A stretch of DNA of 64,000 bases from assembly GCA_026545765.1 (NCBI GenBank), contig CM048842.1:44649431-44713430 (forward strand), read 5' to 3'. The notes beneath the pieces are model-generated. The model was given only the letters and a program-made list of their open reading frames with translations. It was not told the origin of the DNA and did not search any database. Positions 33,809 to 45,908 of the stretch are shown here, one piece after another; positions within the stretch are counted from its first letter, which is position 1; each line of letters starts with the position of its first letter. The position numbers and the translations under genes were made by a program. Origin of the DNA: Plantago major (taxonomy: Eukaryota > Streptophyta > Magnoliopsida > Lamiales > Plantaginaceae).

Positions 33809-35178
33809 GATCAATTTGAGAGAAACAGAGTCTGGAAACTAGTTCCATTTGTAGAAGGAATATCTGTGATTGGAACTAAATGGGTTTTCAGAAACAAGAT
33901 GAATGAATCTGGTGAAATAACCAGAAACAAAGCAAGATTGGTCCAAGGATTTACCTGCATCGGCTTAGATTTTGACGAGTCATATGCACCAGTTGCCAGA
34001 TTGGATGCAATAAGACTCTTTCTAGCCTTTGCAGCTCATAAAGATTTTAAAGTTTATCAGATGGATGTCAAAAGTGCTTTCTTGAACGGTGAACTTGCAG
34101 AAGAAGTTTATGTTGAGCAACCACCTGGCTTTGAAGTTTCCTCAGAAAGTAGAATGGTCTACAAACTATAGAAAGCTTTGTATGGACTGAAACAGGCTCC
34201 AAGAGCGTGGTATGACACTTTGGCCAAATACCTTCTGGAAAGTGGTTTCAAGAAAGGTGAAGTTGATAAAACTTTATTTACCTTAAATCATGACAGGAAA
34301 CTACTCTTAGTTCAAGTATATGTTGATGACATTATATTTGGATCTAAGGACAAGCAACTTTGTGATGACTTTGCAAATCTCATGAAAAACAAGTTTGAGA
34401 TGAGCATGATGGGAGAATTGAATTATTTCCTAGGATTGCAAGTCAAGCAACTCAATGATGGAATATTCATTAGTCAAACAAAGTATGCAAAAGATATGCT
34501 CACAAAATTCAATCTTAAGCCTTCTGAAAAGAATGCTAAGATACCTATGAGCATTGGAACCAAAATGACCTATACTGAATCAGATAAAAGTGTTGAAGAA
34601 CATAAGTATAGGAAATTAATAGGTTCACTACTTTACCTCACTGCAAGTAGACCTGATATTCAATATGCCGTTGGAGTATGTGCTAGATTTCAGACAAATC
34701 GAATGCAAACACACTACAACATTGCTATGAAAATATTAAGGTATGTAAAGGGTACAGTAGATGTAGGATTGTGGTATCCTAAAGAAAGTGGATTGAGTTT
34801 AGCTGGGTACTCAGACGGCGATTATCTTTGGATCATCGCTTGATAGGAAAAGCACCTCGTGAACTTGCGGTTACGGGTACTAGACTTATCTCATGGTTTA
34901 GCATGAAGCAAAACTCAATTGCAACTTCTACCAGTAGGTTGAATATATTGTCTTTGGTTGTTGTGCAACACAAATTACGTGGATACAACAACAACTTAAA
35001 GACTATGGACTCGATGAGAAGAAAACTCCCATTTTCCGTGACAACACAAGTGCTATTGACATTACGTAATCCTAAATTTCATGCCAGAACAAAGCATATT
35101 GATGTTAGACATCACTTCATCAGAGACCATGTTGAAAAGGACAATATAGAGATATTCAAGATTGGCACTGAAGACTAA
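33809..35178 (+). pseudogene. Copia-2 reverse transcriptase and RNase H
   Basis: Same frame as integrase after its [36 protein letters not shown], then an in-frame TAG at 34169-34171, then LYGLKQAPRAWYD and YVDDIIFGS (YVDD at 34319-34330). A codon is missing in LV-QGF. RNase H begins well (GLWYPKESGLSLAGYSD) but from 34820 to 34990 the sequence is scrambled by small changes exactly where family members encode the DRKSTSG and STAEAEY motifs; it recovers at TKHIDVRHHFIRD. The stop after TED at 35176-35178 comes before the usual ADIFTKPL block, which follows in the same frame at 35179-35210. Confidence 0.9.
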
Positions 35179-35276
35179 CTTGCAGATATCTTCACTAAGC
35201 CACTACAAGAAAGTAGATTCTTAGCCTTAAGACATAGTGTTGGACTAATGGAACTACCAATGAACTAAAAAAGTTC

Positions 35277-35394
35277 AGGTATCTGGAACGGGCATCCAGA
35301 GAAGAGGTATCTGGAACGGGCATCCAGAGAAGAGGTATCTGGAACGGGTATCCAGAGAAGAGAAAAGAGAAATCTGGAACAGGTATCCAGAAGT
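35277..35394 (+). repeat. 28-bp tandem repeat after Copia-2 pol
   Basis: Three almost identical 28-bp units (35277-35304, 35305-35332, 35333-35360; core 'aggtatctggaacgggcatc') and a fourth degenerate one with a small insertion. Begins just past the end of pol. Confidence 0.93.
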
Positions 35395-36093
35395 CAAAAG
35401 GGCTAAAAAGCAAAAAGATAGCTTAAGATCTTTGAGATGGGAACTCAGATATCTGAATCACTCTATAAACGGGGAACATAAAGGAGAATAGTACAACTAT
35501 CTGCAGTCAACTACTCTCTTGAAACTCGCATTATTTCTATCTTGATGAAAAACTTGGAAAAATCCTAAGTATAAGACAGATTCAGATGCGAACAGTGTCC
35601 TTGGTCATACAGAATCGTGATTCAGATAGCAAGTCGCCAAAATTCATTAAATGGGCACAATTACACTTGTTGATTGTGATCATTGCTGAAGAAGCAATGG
35701 TGACCCTTGATGAAATTAAGCGATTGATCCAGACGTGGAAATTAATTCACGATAAATAGTGGATCGTTGAAATTCGACATGGCCCACTAAGCATTTAATG
35801 CCGAACTAGCTTTTGCTCACCGCTTGCAAATCACGTATACGCATACACACAAAATCAATTTGTATGTATTTGTCTGCATGGGATTCAATCGCTATATATA
35901 TAGGATTTTGGCATAGAAATCACTTTTGCCTAATCCGAAAACTCATCTTGCACAAAATAGCAAATCCTTCTCTTGATTCTCCGCAAAACCTTCTACAATC
36001 TCTCGCAAATCAAGATTAAGTTTTTCCGCAAAGAATTATCGAATCAAATCTCTTTTCAAACACCAATTTCAAATCCCTACACTATATAAAGAG

Positions 36094-37999
36094 ATGGCCC
36101 CTAAAAGTTCAACCACACTGAAATCTCAATCCTCCACTGGTACTGCTGAAAAGCAAGCACCAGAGTTGGTTATTGTGAACAACCGACTGGTAGGAGATTT
36201 TAATCCTGACCATTGGACTTCAAGTCACAGAATGATTTGGGGTGGTGCCATGGTTGAGGAATACCTCACTACGGAATAGAGAACCAAGTCGATGAAAGCT
36301 AATTCTTGACATGCTCGAAAAGGCACAAATCAAGGGCTTTCTATCCCGCCCTAGTGGAATTTCATCACTCGATGTGTTGGAATTCTACAACAACTCCAGG
36401 ATTATTTCCTGTGTTTCTGAAGGCACTGAAATAGTGTCTGTTAAAACCTCAGTCCAAGGAAAGGAAATCCTTCTGGACTTAACAACTTTCTGTAAGTTGT
36501 TTGAGTTTCAAAATCTTGGAAAGGATTTTGAAATAAACACCAAGGATGAGGAACTCCTTGAAGGTGTTAAAGAACTTTACAGTGACGTGTGTGATCTTGA
36601 AAAATCAGATACACCCACTGAGTTCAAGCTTGCTGACATCCGAACCAGACATCTAATGGTTCACTGGGATGTACTGGCTTGCATTCTTCACAGATGCTTT
36701 GATGGTCTACAAGGAGGTGCTGACCAGATAAGCCAAGAACGGTGGATGATGATGTTCTTGCTGAATCAACAAGACAAAAGGCTGGAAAACCCTTTTAACT
36801 GGGGAAAGTACGCCTTTCTGAAGTTTGTGAAGAAGATTCAAGGCTTCGAGCCTAAGATTACCAAAGGACTAGCTGAGCCAAAGGCCACTGTAGGATATGG
36901 TCTGAAAATATGCTACTTGCTGGAAAAGCTTGGCATTGAGCTCAGAGAGACGGCTGAAATAGCCAACAGTAACCTACTCTACAAATATGAGTATACAAAC
37001 TTGATGAAAAAGATTACTGGGTCTCAGAAAGGTTCTAAGAAGCGAAAGTCAGAAAAGGTATCTGAAGAAAAGGTTATACCAAGAAGCCCGTAACTTCAAG
37101 AAAGAAGTCTCCGGCAAATCAGAAGACACACCTAAAGAGGTTGTCGATTCTCAGATATCTGCAGGCATTGTCGATGAACTAATAAAGGCAGATGAAATCA
37201 TCAATGCTGAAAAAGATTTATCAACTACTGAACAAGTAGACTCAGCAAGAGAAAGTGCTTTCAGAAATGTTGCGACTAATGCAGAAAGCCTTGCTGATGA
37301 ACTCATAAATCCTGCCAAAAGTGGTGAAAACACCATTTCATCTGCGTAAACCGCAGGAATAATAGACCAATCAGTCCCTAATGCTGATGAGAGCTCTGAC
37401 AATGAAGATGATGAACTGGTCATCTCTCAAGTCCTAGAAAGAACAAAGAGGGCTAAGGTTATCAAACAAAGAATCGGTGATAAGGTACCTGAAGAAGAAC
37501 CTACACCACAGGTTGCTGAGCCTATAGCAAAGGTTGTTGGTGCAAACACATTATCAGGGAATGTTTCTCTTGCACAACTTCAAAAAGCCCTGATGAGTGG
37601 TATTTTAGTGCCGCGATGCCGATGGAAATGCCACATCTAAAAATCTGGAAGAACATTCTCTCGATCAATCTTCCGCCTGCATAACCACAACAACCACAAT
37701 CACAACAACCACAACAGCCACAAGTGGTTGATGAAATGGTAAATGAACTCCATTTCGAATTACCAGCAATACAGTATGCTGAAGAAAATCCTACAAATGA
37801 GCAGGTTCCCCAACTCAATGAGAGGGATCAAACTGAGATATCTCCTCAGAATGATCAACCAGGGGAGGCAACTGAGTTGCATACTCAGGAAAGGTGTGAA
37901 GTACCAGAAACTTCAAGCAAAGAAACTACACTGGGACAAGAAGACCAAAGTATAGAAAGGTCACAAGTTCCAGAGACCAATCAGCCTGAAATTGCTCAG
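36094..37999 (+). pseudogene. Copia-2 extra 3' frame, part 1 (envelope-like position)
   Basis: Protein-like sequence downstream of pol. It opens MAPKSSTTLKSQSSTG, with PDHWTSSHRMIWGG, breaks at TAG near 36279, then is open for 261 codons from 36311 (GFLSRPSGISSLDVLEFYNN, VQGKEILLDLTTFCKLFEF, RTRHLMVHWDVLACILHRC, NPFNWGKYAFLKFVKKI). This resembles plant retrotransposon-linked frames with an 'LEFYNN...V.G..I.LD' start, often annotated as transposon proteins of unknown role; I recognise no enzyme. After 37084 it turns acidic and rich in Glu, Ser, Gln and Pro in shifted frames, with a Q/P run near 37690-37722, leading into the intron ladder. Position matches the envelope-like frame of Sireviruses; no clear signal peptide or membrane segment is seen. 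Confidence 0.6.
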
Positions 38000-38866
38000 G
38001 TAGATGACTGGTTTAACTCTTATCTTGTGAACATTTTATGCTTATACATCTTTTCTCATAAAAATTTCTTTGTTATAGGCTGAGTTAGAAACGCAGAAAC
38101 AAGAGAAAGCTGAGAAGCTTGCCTCAGATACTGAAAAAGAGGTCCCTTCAACCTCAACTCTTGAGAAATCTGAGCCTGTGCCACAGGTAAATGATTCTTA
38201 AAGAGAACTAATTTTTCAGTAAAAATGTTTATGTGCTCATTCATGTTAAATGTTTCTAACAGGCTCCAACTGAGAAGGAAGAAGATAAGGCAGAAATGCC
38301 AGAGACAAATCCAGAGACCAACAAGGTTTCTGAAGAATACATCACTGAGCCTTCAAACTTGAAGGTATATGACAATCAAGTGACAAGTATTCTTCATCTT
38401 GCGTTATCTTTTATCTCTTCTAATATTCAATACTTTCTACTTACAGTTATTTCGTAAGTAGAAATGCAAGGGATAAAGTTGCGACTTCAAGATCAATGGA
38501 AATTGATGAAGCCCCAAGGCAACATCACTGAAAGAACACCGTAAGCGCACAAGTTTCGAGAAAATGAATCTGAGCTTCCTTTGAGGAAGTAAGTACATAT
38601 CGTAATTCATTAAAAGCATGTTTTTGCATAGATTCTTTCAAACTATTTCCTAAGTATTGTATTTCTCTCAGGTTCAAGAAAGAAAGGTTGCTGAGGACCA
38701 GACTTCAAAGTCTCCACCTCACAACAAGATATCTGAGACACCAATTGTCTCAGTAGTCCAAGTCTCTGAGCCTGAAGTACTTACTCAGGTAATCCAGAAA
38801 CTAAACTACACTACCACTCAGATATCTACCAAAGTTTTGAAACTCATTCAAAACTCTTTCTTTCAG
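38000..38866 (+). other. Ladder of five putative short introns in the Copia-2 3' frame
   Basis: Candidate introns at 38000-38078, 38187-38262, 38365-38446, 38589-38671 and 38789-38866, each 76-83 bp, AT/T-rich, starting GTA and ending with a T-rich tract plus AG. The exons between are 108, 102, 142 and 117 bp; three of the four are exact multiples of three and join in phase 0, typically CAG^GT...AG^GCT. The exon peptides are Glu/Lys/Pro/Thr-rich (for example KAEKLASDTEKEVPS, KAEMPETNPETNKVS) and look like diverged copies. The 142-bp exon lies in a stretch with signs of base loss. Without splicing, each intron carries stops. Confidence 0.6.
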
Positions 38867-41666
38867 GCTCAAACAGGTGCAAAGCAGGTTCCCGATGATG
38901 ATAAAAGGGACCTACTTCCCTTCTTCAAGGCTCAAACCCTGCCAAAGCACATTCAATGCTTCAGAAAATGGCAGAGGTTAAGGTGCTCTGATCTCTCTGA
39001 AATATTGAGAATCACTGATCAACCAGACGAGCACGAGCTCTTAACCTGGAAACATATGTCCAAGCAATGTTCCCTACAGAACAATACACAGTTGCGACTC
39101 TACTGCAGAAGGACTTTTCCAGAGAAGTGGCGCACAGTTTGCTACAGGCCTTTGAACAGGCAGATGGTCAGACAAGATTACAGATGGCCTTCAAGCCAGT
39201 CCTGCCCCAGACGCTGCAATTCATACCTTCTGAACAAGAAGAAGTTAATGGGCAGAAGATCACTATCCCGGACGTAATTAATCTTGTATCTGAAGATGAT
39301 GAGGAGGAAGAGATAAACGAAAATGACTTCGAACCTCCCACTGACCATCACCACAAGGATGACGAAAAAAAGGATGATGACGATGCCCCTGCACCAGGGA
39401 CCGGAGGAATTTCACGAAGAAATCCTACCTCATCTGCTGAAAAGCAAACTGAGAGGCAAACACAGAAATCTCCGCCTCCATCTCCTCAAAAGTCGAATCA
39501 TCCATCTTCCCAACAACACAATGTCACAGCACAAGTAGTTGAGGATTCTGAGGATATTGCACAGAAGATGTTAAATACTCAATCCAGATCTACTCAACTC
39601 GCATAACCGTTGGAAGAAGAACAACACTCCATCTTCAACTGGAAGACCAGATAGCTAGATCCAGAGATAAGCTAGATCAACTACAAGATCAATATCTGCA
39701 AGAGATGATTGCTTACTCTGAGGTCAAAGAGCTACAGGATGCTGTAACTGCACTCAACAAAGAACTCGATATTGAAGAAGTATCTGAAGTCAAGCATGAT
39801 GCTAAGGCTGCATCATCTTCAAAAGAAGTACCATCCTCCTCCCAGAAAGGAAAGAAACCAATCTCTGAGATGGTTCTTTGGACTCGATACAATCGATGAA
39901 AATGTCCAAGAGGATGAAGATCATCGGGTGATTACTCGATGATGAAGAAGACAAGACTTTGGCGTAACACGCAATGAACATTTAGCGGTTTCTCACTTGA
40001 AAAGGAAGTCGATTGCTCCTATAATATTCAGCAACCGCCAAACGTCCACTCCCATGAATACATGAACAGTGTCAAAATCGACACAACTTAAAAAGGAGAT
40101 GTCTTCACAGAACAAGGAAGTAATTGCCTCCGTCCCCTCTGAAATGAGGAAGTTCACTGAGCTCATCACTCAGAGAACCACTAGCATAGTCATTGCTCAG
40201 AAAGATCTGGGAATGATAAGGGACGATGATGCATCTTTAGCTGAAAAAGCTTTCCAAGAGGCAAGTTACATCGCCGAAAAGCAGATGCCATCCTAGGCCC
40301 ATTGGCAGAGCTCACTGATAAGGACAATGGACTTATCAAGCAAAATCAGGAGCTCAAAGCCGAACTTCAGAAGTTGGTCACTACCTATAATTATTTACAA
40401 GGGCACTTCAACTCTCTCTCAGATTCCTTTATGAGATTGAGTCAGCCAACAATGACTAAGGGGGAAAGAATGTACAAATCTGGACCTCAAAGTCAGGGGG
40501 AATGGGAAGAAGGAGAAGCAAACAAAAAGAGATCTGGAGCTGGTGCGGCTCAGAAAGGAAGAAGAAAAACTTCCCAGCCACCACAGAATCAATGAACCCT
40601 CCTCAAGCCAAGCTGCTTTGCAAATAGTAGTTGCTTCCCAGAATCCTACTGAAGGAACCAAAATGATAACAAGGGCCATGGCACAGAAACCTCCAACGAG
40701 TACCAAGGCTCCAAGGAGAAGACAAGTTAAAGGGATTGATGAATCTTCTGAAGAAGAAGAAGAAGGTCAAATCAAGTCCCTGGGCAATGAAGAAGGTCAG
40801 AAACTCTCACAAGATCTAATCTTGATGATGATGAGGAAACTGATGAAGATGAAGCTCCTCTTCACAGAAAAAGGAAAATTGAAAGCCTAACTGAGCCCAT
40901 AGCTGGAAAGCCCCTAGCAGCTAAAACAACCTCTGGAAATACCAAGTCTATCCAGGATGGTGGTTCTTCAAGCAATAACCCCAAAGAGAATTCAAGACAA
41001 AGAAGGAACAGACTGAGAGCTGAGCAAAGACAAAGTCAACTTCCACTCAGGCCAGAAGAAGCCAAAATAGAGTATGTGAAGTATGACAATGATTCCTCCG
41101 CTACGTGTGCATCAATCGTAAAAATGGCTATTGGATTACGGAACTTAAGCATCTATTGGTAAATTCAAGATTTCCGTAACCAATCCATAAACAACTTATG
41201 GCATGGAGAAAAGATAAGCCAACCTTGATCAACACCAATCACATCAAAGCTCGGTTGGATTTTGAAGTTGTCAAGAGAATCAAGCCATGAGAAAGGACCT
41301 CTCGATGAATGTCCATATGGAAAGCCGATGATGTGCATGTACTGAACATCACAGAACAGCACAAGAGCAAGACTCATTTGTAGAACCCTATGAATCGCTC
41401 TATCTAATCAAGATCAATACAAGGTGACATCGATATCCAAGATTATCTATGAATACTTCAAGCTTTCAGATATCAGAATAGAGCATGCCTGGAAGTGGGG
41501 AAAGTACCTATGGGTCAAGCATTTTGTCAGAAAAATCCTACCAAAACCTACAAAGAGGTCTGTGGATTTGCCAGAGACACAGAGATGCTCGTCAGAACTC
41601 TTCTCTATGACTATTCTGATGACATCAAAAGGTTTGGAGATAGGAAATTTGCAGACTGATTCATAG
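38867..41666 (+). pseudogene. Copia-2 extra 3' frame, part 2
   Basis: Continues the frame after the ladder in pieces: AQTGAKQVPDDDKRDLLPFF, then from about 39067 a 180-codon open part (VATLLQKDFSREVAHSLLQA, an acidic run, DDDAPAPG), a coiled coil at 40302-40450 (DNGLIKQNQELKAELQKLV), a KKR/EEE-rich part to 40890, and a last section with HAWKWGKYLWVKHFVRKI near 41484. That last motif echoes NWGKYAFLKFVKKI of part 1 (about 36801), so the region may contain an ancient internal duplication. Frame breaks are frequent; several fall at 'tcgatga' where 'tctgatga' would keep the frame. No known domain recognised. Confidence 0.5.
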
Positions 41667-42039
41667 AACTACTGTTGAAGACTTGAAGAGTTGAAGACTT
41701 GAAGACTAGTTTTTTTTAGGATGTTTACTTGGAGCTTGGTTACTCCTGTTGTCCTAATTTACTATGTAGTTTTTGTTGTATCTTTGCTGACTGAGCTTAA
41801 CTGTATTATGTATTAAAGTTATCTGTAATCTTTATTTTGTAACTTATCTGAAGAACTTGCTCTCAGATAGTATTCTATAAAAGATAACTTGTCAGCAAAG
41901 ATCACACCTTGTGATTTGGTTGATGTCTACTTTCTGCACTTAATTAAATAATTTGAAGATCTTAAGAAAAGATTAAGTGTTGGATTGTTCACTCATCTAG
42001 ATTTGTAATAGGTAAGATAGTCATCGTTGACTGATCAAA

Positions 42040-42051
42040 AAGGGGGAAATT
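42040..42051 (+). other. Copia-2 polypurine tract
   Basis: AAAAAGGGGGAAAT ends directly at the 3' LTR start (TGTTGGG at 42052). This is the plus-strand DNA primer site. Confidence 0.9.
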
Positions 42052-43784
42052 TGTTGGGAAATTTGTTGGGAAATTTCTTGAGAAATTTGTTAGGAAATTT
42101 GTTAGATATTTTGTTAGAAATATCTGTTTAGATTTTGATCAGCAACATGATGACTTATCTTAGTCTCAGAAAGGTGATTAGTACTCTTGGTTCACTTGAA
42201 TATTGTAAAAGAGGAAACTCACTAAGTATGATAGTCTAGCTAATCTTGTATAGGATGTTAGGTCTCAAAATGTAATTTTTATTTTATGAAGAGAAGGCCA
42301 AGAAGAAGACATCCAAGCAGAACAAGCTCAACGACATTGAAGACTTGAAGAAACTGCGCAAGATTACTGAAACTGTTGTTCAGATACCTTAGCCAGATAT
42401 CTTGAAGACACGAACAGTTTTAAACAGACTGTGTCACAAGAGATATCTGAGAAATAAAAGGCCTATCTGAAAACAAGGAAAGTGTCCACAGATATCTATT
42501 CTCAGATACCTTGAGCATTAACCACATTTCTGAAAAAGAATTGTATATTGCAAACAAAGTTGTTTCAATAAATAAGTGGTATCTGAAGATTGAAGATAAG
42601 GACGCAAAAAGAATCGATAACACTAGTCTCGACATAAAGCATAGTTCCGCTGACACTACAGACAAAAGTATAGTACAATGCATTTAATGCAGACGAGAGA
42701 TGTTCGAATAAAAGCAACGCAGCCTTCAAGAAGAAGACAAAACTGCTACAAGATATACACAGATATCAATACTTTGAATTTGAGCCTAACGGATACTATT
42801 CAAACGGCACTCAAATTCATCTATAAATATCAACACTTAGACTGCTTGAGAAGATACCTTAGACACACCTTGAACTGCATAAAAACGCTGAACATCTTAC
42901 TCAAAGCAACTTACTTACTCACAAAGCTTTACATGCGACCAAAGCATTTGATCTTGAGTAACTGAAGTTCTAAGTGTCCTGATCCTAAACAAGCATAGCT
43001 ATCTGTGAAAGAGTTGAAACGAAAGATCAAGTATCTGAGATTCATTCTCTTGAACATTTATCTAAGACTTGGGTCAGTAAAAAGAACAAGATACCATACA
43101 TTGAAAAGTGTATTAAGTATACTTGATTCACAGAGCTATCTGAATAACTGAATAAGTTATTAAAGAAGCTCATCTGACAACTCAAACCAAAACCAACACC
43201 ATAACTGGCGTGGAGTACAGGAAGTACTTAGTTTGAAAAATCAGGGAATAACTCCAAGGTTACCGGAGTATAGGAAGTACTTGATTTGGGAAACTAAGGA
43301 ATAACTCCAAGGTTATTGAGTATAGGAAGCACTTAGCTTGGGAAGCTAGGGAATAACTCAAAGGTTTCTGAGTACAGGAAGTACTTGGCTGTGAAAGCCG
43401 GGGAACAACTCAGGGGGAACATTTGGTTGGGAACCAATTGTTTAAGAATCTTAGAATAGGATTATTGTAAGGTGAACTCAATTATCTGTTCTAGTGAATT
43501 CTAGGTCTCTTATAGACCGAAGTTGATTAGTTGGAGGATTACGCCACCTCCAGATACCACTATACTTGCTGTGTTATTTACCTTTCTGTATTTACATTTC
43601 AGCAACACACACACACATTTTAACTGTTTCTGCACTTATCTTTATTAAGTCTTCCGCGCTCTGTTTCTAAGTATCAGATATCTATTCAGATATCTGATAA
43701 ATAGTTTTTATCGACAAAAGTTTTAAAAGACTATTCACCCCCCCCCCCCTCTAGTCTTTTACTTTGCCGTTATCTGGACCAACA
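42052..43784 (+). repeat. Copia-2 3' LTR
   Basis: 1733-bp partner of 27608-29348. Long stretches are identical, but one interval (about 42350-42440 and 42600-42760) differs heavily through small indels from the matching 5' LTR interval (27905-27975, 28155-28315). Confidence 0.95.
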
Positions 43785-44453
43785 TGCAGCCATTTCACTC
43801 ATCAGTGTTGTAAACCTGAAATCAAGTTCTTCGAGTATCTCAATAGGACCTTGTTTGAAGTTTTGGAATTTGAGCGTCAAAACTTTGAACTTGTTTTCCT
43901 TGGTTTTCTCAGTACCGGCACTGATTTCTTCAATCAGTGACCAGGCTTCTTTCGCCGTTTTAGCACCCCCACAGTTTAAAATGTATGTGATCTTGAGTAG
44001 AACGTATGATGATGTTTCTTGCTTGACCATCCAGCCTGTTTCTCTTGGAATCCTCAGATGTCCAAAGATGTCTGGGCTTTGCTTCATATGCAATTTCTCC
44101 AGTTGGTCTTGCGCCTGAGGATGTGCTGGTAGTAGAAGATCCAGCAACATTTTTTGTATCTTTGTCTCGACCACTAGATACTTCAGTAACTTGTTTCTCA
44201 CGTTGAATAACAATTGGGCCATTCTTTATCACTTCGATCATTTCGTCACTGATAGCTTCCAGGTGAAGCGTCATGTTGTTCTTCCAGTTCTCATAGTTCT
44301 CTGGCTTGAGAGTGGATGCATCACTTAGAGACATCCTGCAGTAAACACACTAAACAAACAAATCAAGTGCAGGTGGTGAGCTGTTAGTAGGAACTTATCT
44401 AGGATCTAGGTTCAATGCAGAAGGTTAAAGAACCTCCTGCTCTGATACCACTT
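43785..44453 (-). pseudogene. Copia-3 gag, upstream part, and leader (minus strand)
   Basis: Minus-strand gag from ATG at 44334: MSLSDASTLKPENYENWKNN, HLEAISDEMIEVIKNGPIVI, a Ser/Thr-rich linker, then KAWSLIEEISAGTEK in a shifted frame, ending at the Copia-2 insertion point (TGCAG, 43785-43789). It is a near twin of the Copia-2 gag. A Met-type primer site reads on the minus strand at 44439-44450 (tctgatacca in plus orientation), next to the LTR at 44453. Confidence 0.9.
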
Positions 44454-45908
44454 GTTGGTCCAGATAACGGCAAAGTAAAAGACTAGGGGGGGGGGGTTGA
44501 ATAGTCTTTTCAAACTTTTGTCGATAAAACAGTTTCTCAGATATCTGTGAAGGTATCTGATACTTATAATCAGAAAGCGGAAGACTTTTATGATAAGTGC
44601 ACGTGCTCAGCAAGCTATAATGTGTGTAAGTACTCAGCAAGCAATAAATAAGCAGTATGTAAAGTGCAGTAAGTAAATAACACAGTGATTTATAGTGGTA
44701 TCTGAGGGTGGCGTAATCCCTCAACTAATCCACTCGCCCTTTCTCAGGACTTGAATCCACTAAGATAAGATATTGAGTTCTCCTTACAAAGTTCTATCTC
44801 TTGATCCCTTTTACACTAGGTTCCCAACCAAGTGTTTCCCCTGAGTTATTTCCCGGCTTTCTCAGCCAAGTACTTCCTCCACTCAGTAACATTTGAGCTA
44901 TTCCTTAGTTTCCCAAACTAAGTACTTCCTGCGCTCAACGCCTGTCTAGTGTTGGTTATAGTAGTTTGTCAGGTGAGCTGGCTCTTATAACTTGCTCAGT
45001 TATCTAAGAGAGCTCTATAGAATCAATCTTACTTAATACACTTTGCAATGTATGGTAAGTTGTTCTTTACTGACCCAAGTCTTTGCTGTATGTTCTAGAG
45101 AATGAATCACAAATATAAGTCGCAACTTGATCTTTGGATTCAACTCTTTCATAATGAACAATGATTGTTAAGGATCAGGACACTTAGAACTTTCTTGCTA
45201 CTTAGAATTCAAGAGTTTTAGTCGCAATAGAAAGCTAGAGAGTAAGTAGGTAGAAGGCTTGTATGCTTGAATGAAAGATTGTAGTTCTGCGTGTTAAGTG
45301 TTTCTTTGAAGCATTCTAAGTGGTGATATTTATAGTTGAAAATCATGCCGTTTGAATAGTATCCATTAGGCATAGTGAAATTCAAACTACTGATATCTGA
45401 AGATAGTACGGCAGTGAGCTTTGTCTCTTTACAGAGATTTCCTCTTTTGCTCAGACTTCTCTGTCTGCATAATAAATGCACTATACTAACTTTTGTCATG
45501 TAGTCTCAACGGAACAATGCAAGCTATCTGAGGCTTTGCATATCCTTACTCAGTTTGCATTTGGTATCAGAGACATATTGAAATACTTGTCTTCCAAAGA
45601 CACTTAATTTCTTCAAGGTATCTGAGCCAAGCATTCTAAAGAGACAATTCTCCATAGTCTTCAGCTATCTTGTGCAGTCTCTTGATCTTCAATAATGAGT
45701 TCCTTCTGCTGGATGCTTGCTTCTTGGTCTTCTTCAAAGATATAAAATTACATTTAGAGACCTAACATCCTATACAAGATTTGCTAGACTAACATACTCA
45801 GTAACGTTCCTCTTTTACAATGTTCAAGTGAACTAAGAGTACTAGTTACCTTTCTGAACTAAGATAAGTCATTAGGGTTTACTGATCAAAATCTAAACAG
45901 ATATTACT
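44453..45908 (-). repeat. Copia-3 5' LTR, outer end truncated (minus strand)
   Basis: Plus-strand TGTTGGTCC at 44453 is the inverted LTR end. The LTR is recognisable as a diverged Copia-2 LTR in reverse (G-tract 44486-44496, 'ccaactaatccac', 'aagtacttcct' repeats, 'gatcaaaatctaaacagatatt'). Homology stops near 45908, before the expected TGTTGGGAAATT start, so about 70 bp of the outer end are lost. Confidence 0.85.

Larger units (their letters stand above)
27608..43784 (+). mobile_element. Copia-2: 16-kb Sirevirus-like Copia retrotransposon with extra 3' region
   Basis: A complete insertion with 1.74-kb LTRs (27608-29348, 42052-43784), perfect 5-bp target duplication TGCAG, a Met-type primer site, gag, protease, integrase, RT, RNase H, then about 6 kb of extra protein-like sequence before the polypurine tract and 3' LTR. 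Large size, long LTRs, a long coiled-coil gag and an additional coding region after pol match the Sirevirus group of Copia, some of which carry an envelope-like frame there. The coding frames contain many stops and shifts even though most of the two LTRs are nearly identical. Confidence 0.92.

Noticed and set aside
41165..41377. Minus-strand open frame with plausible composition (FSWLDSL, YMHIIGFPYG)
   Set aside because: The plus strand here continues the Copia-2 3' frame (WKADDVHVLN, LDFEVVKRIK) and no family matches the minus reading.
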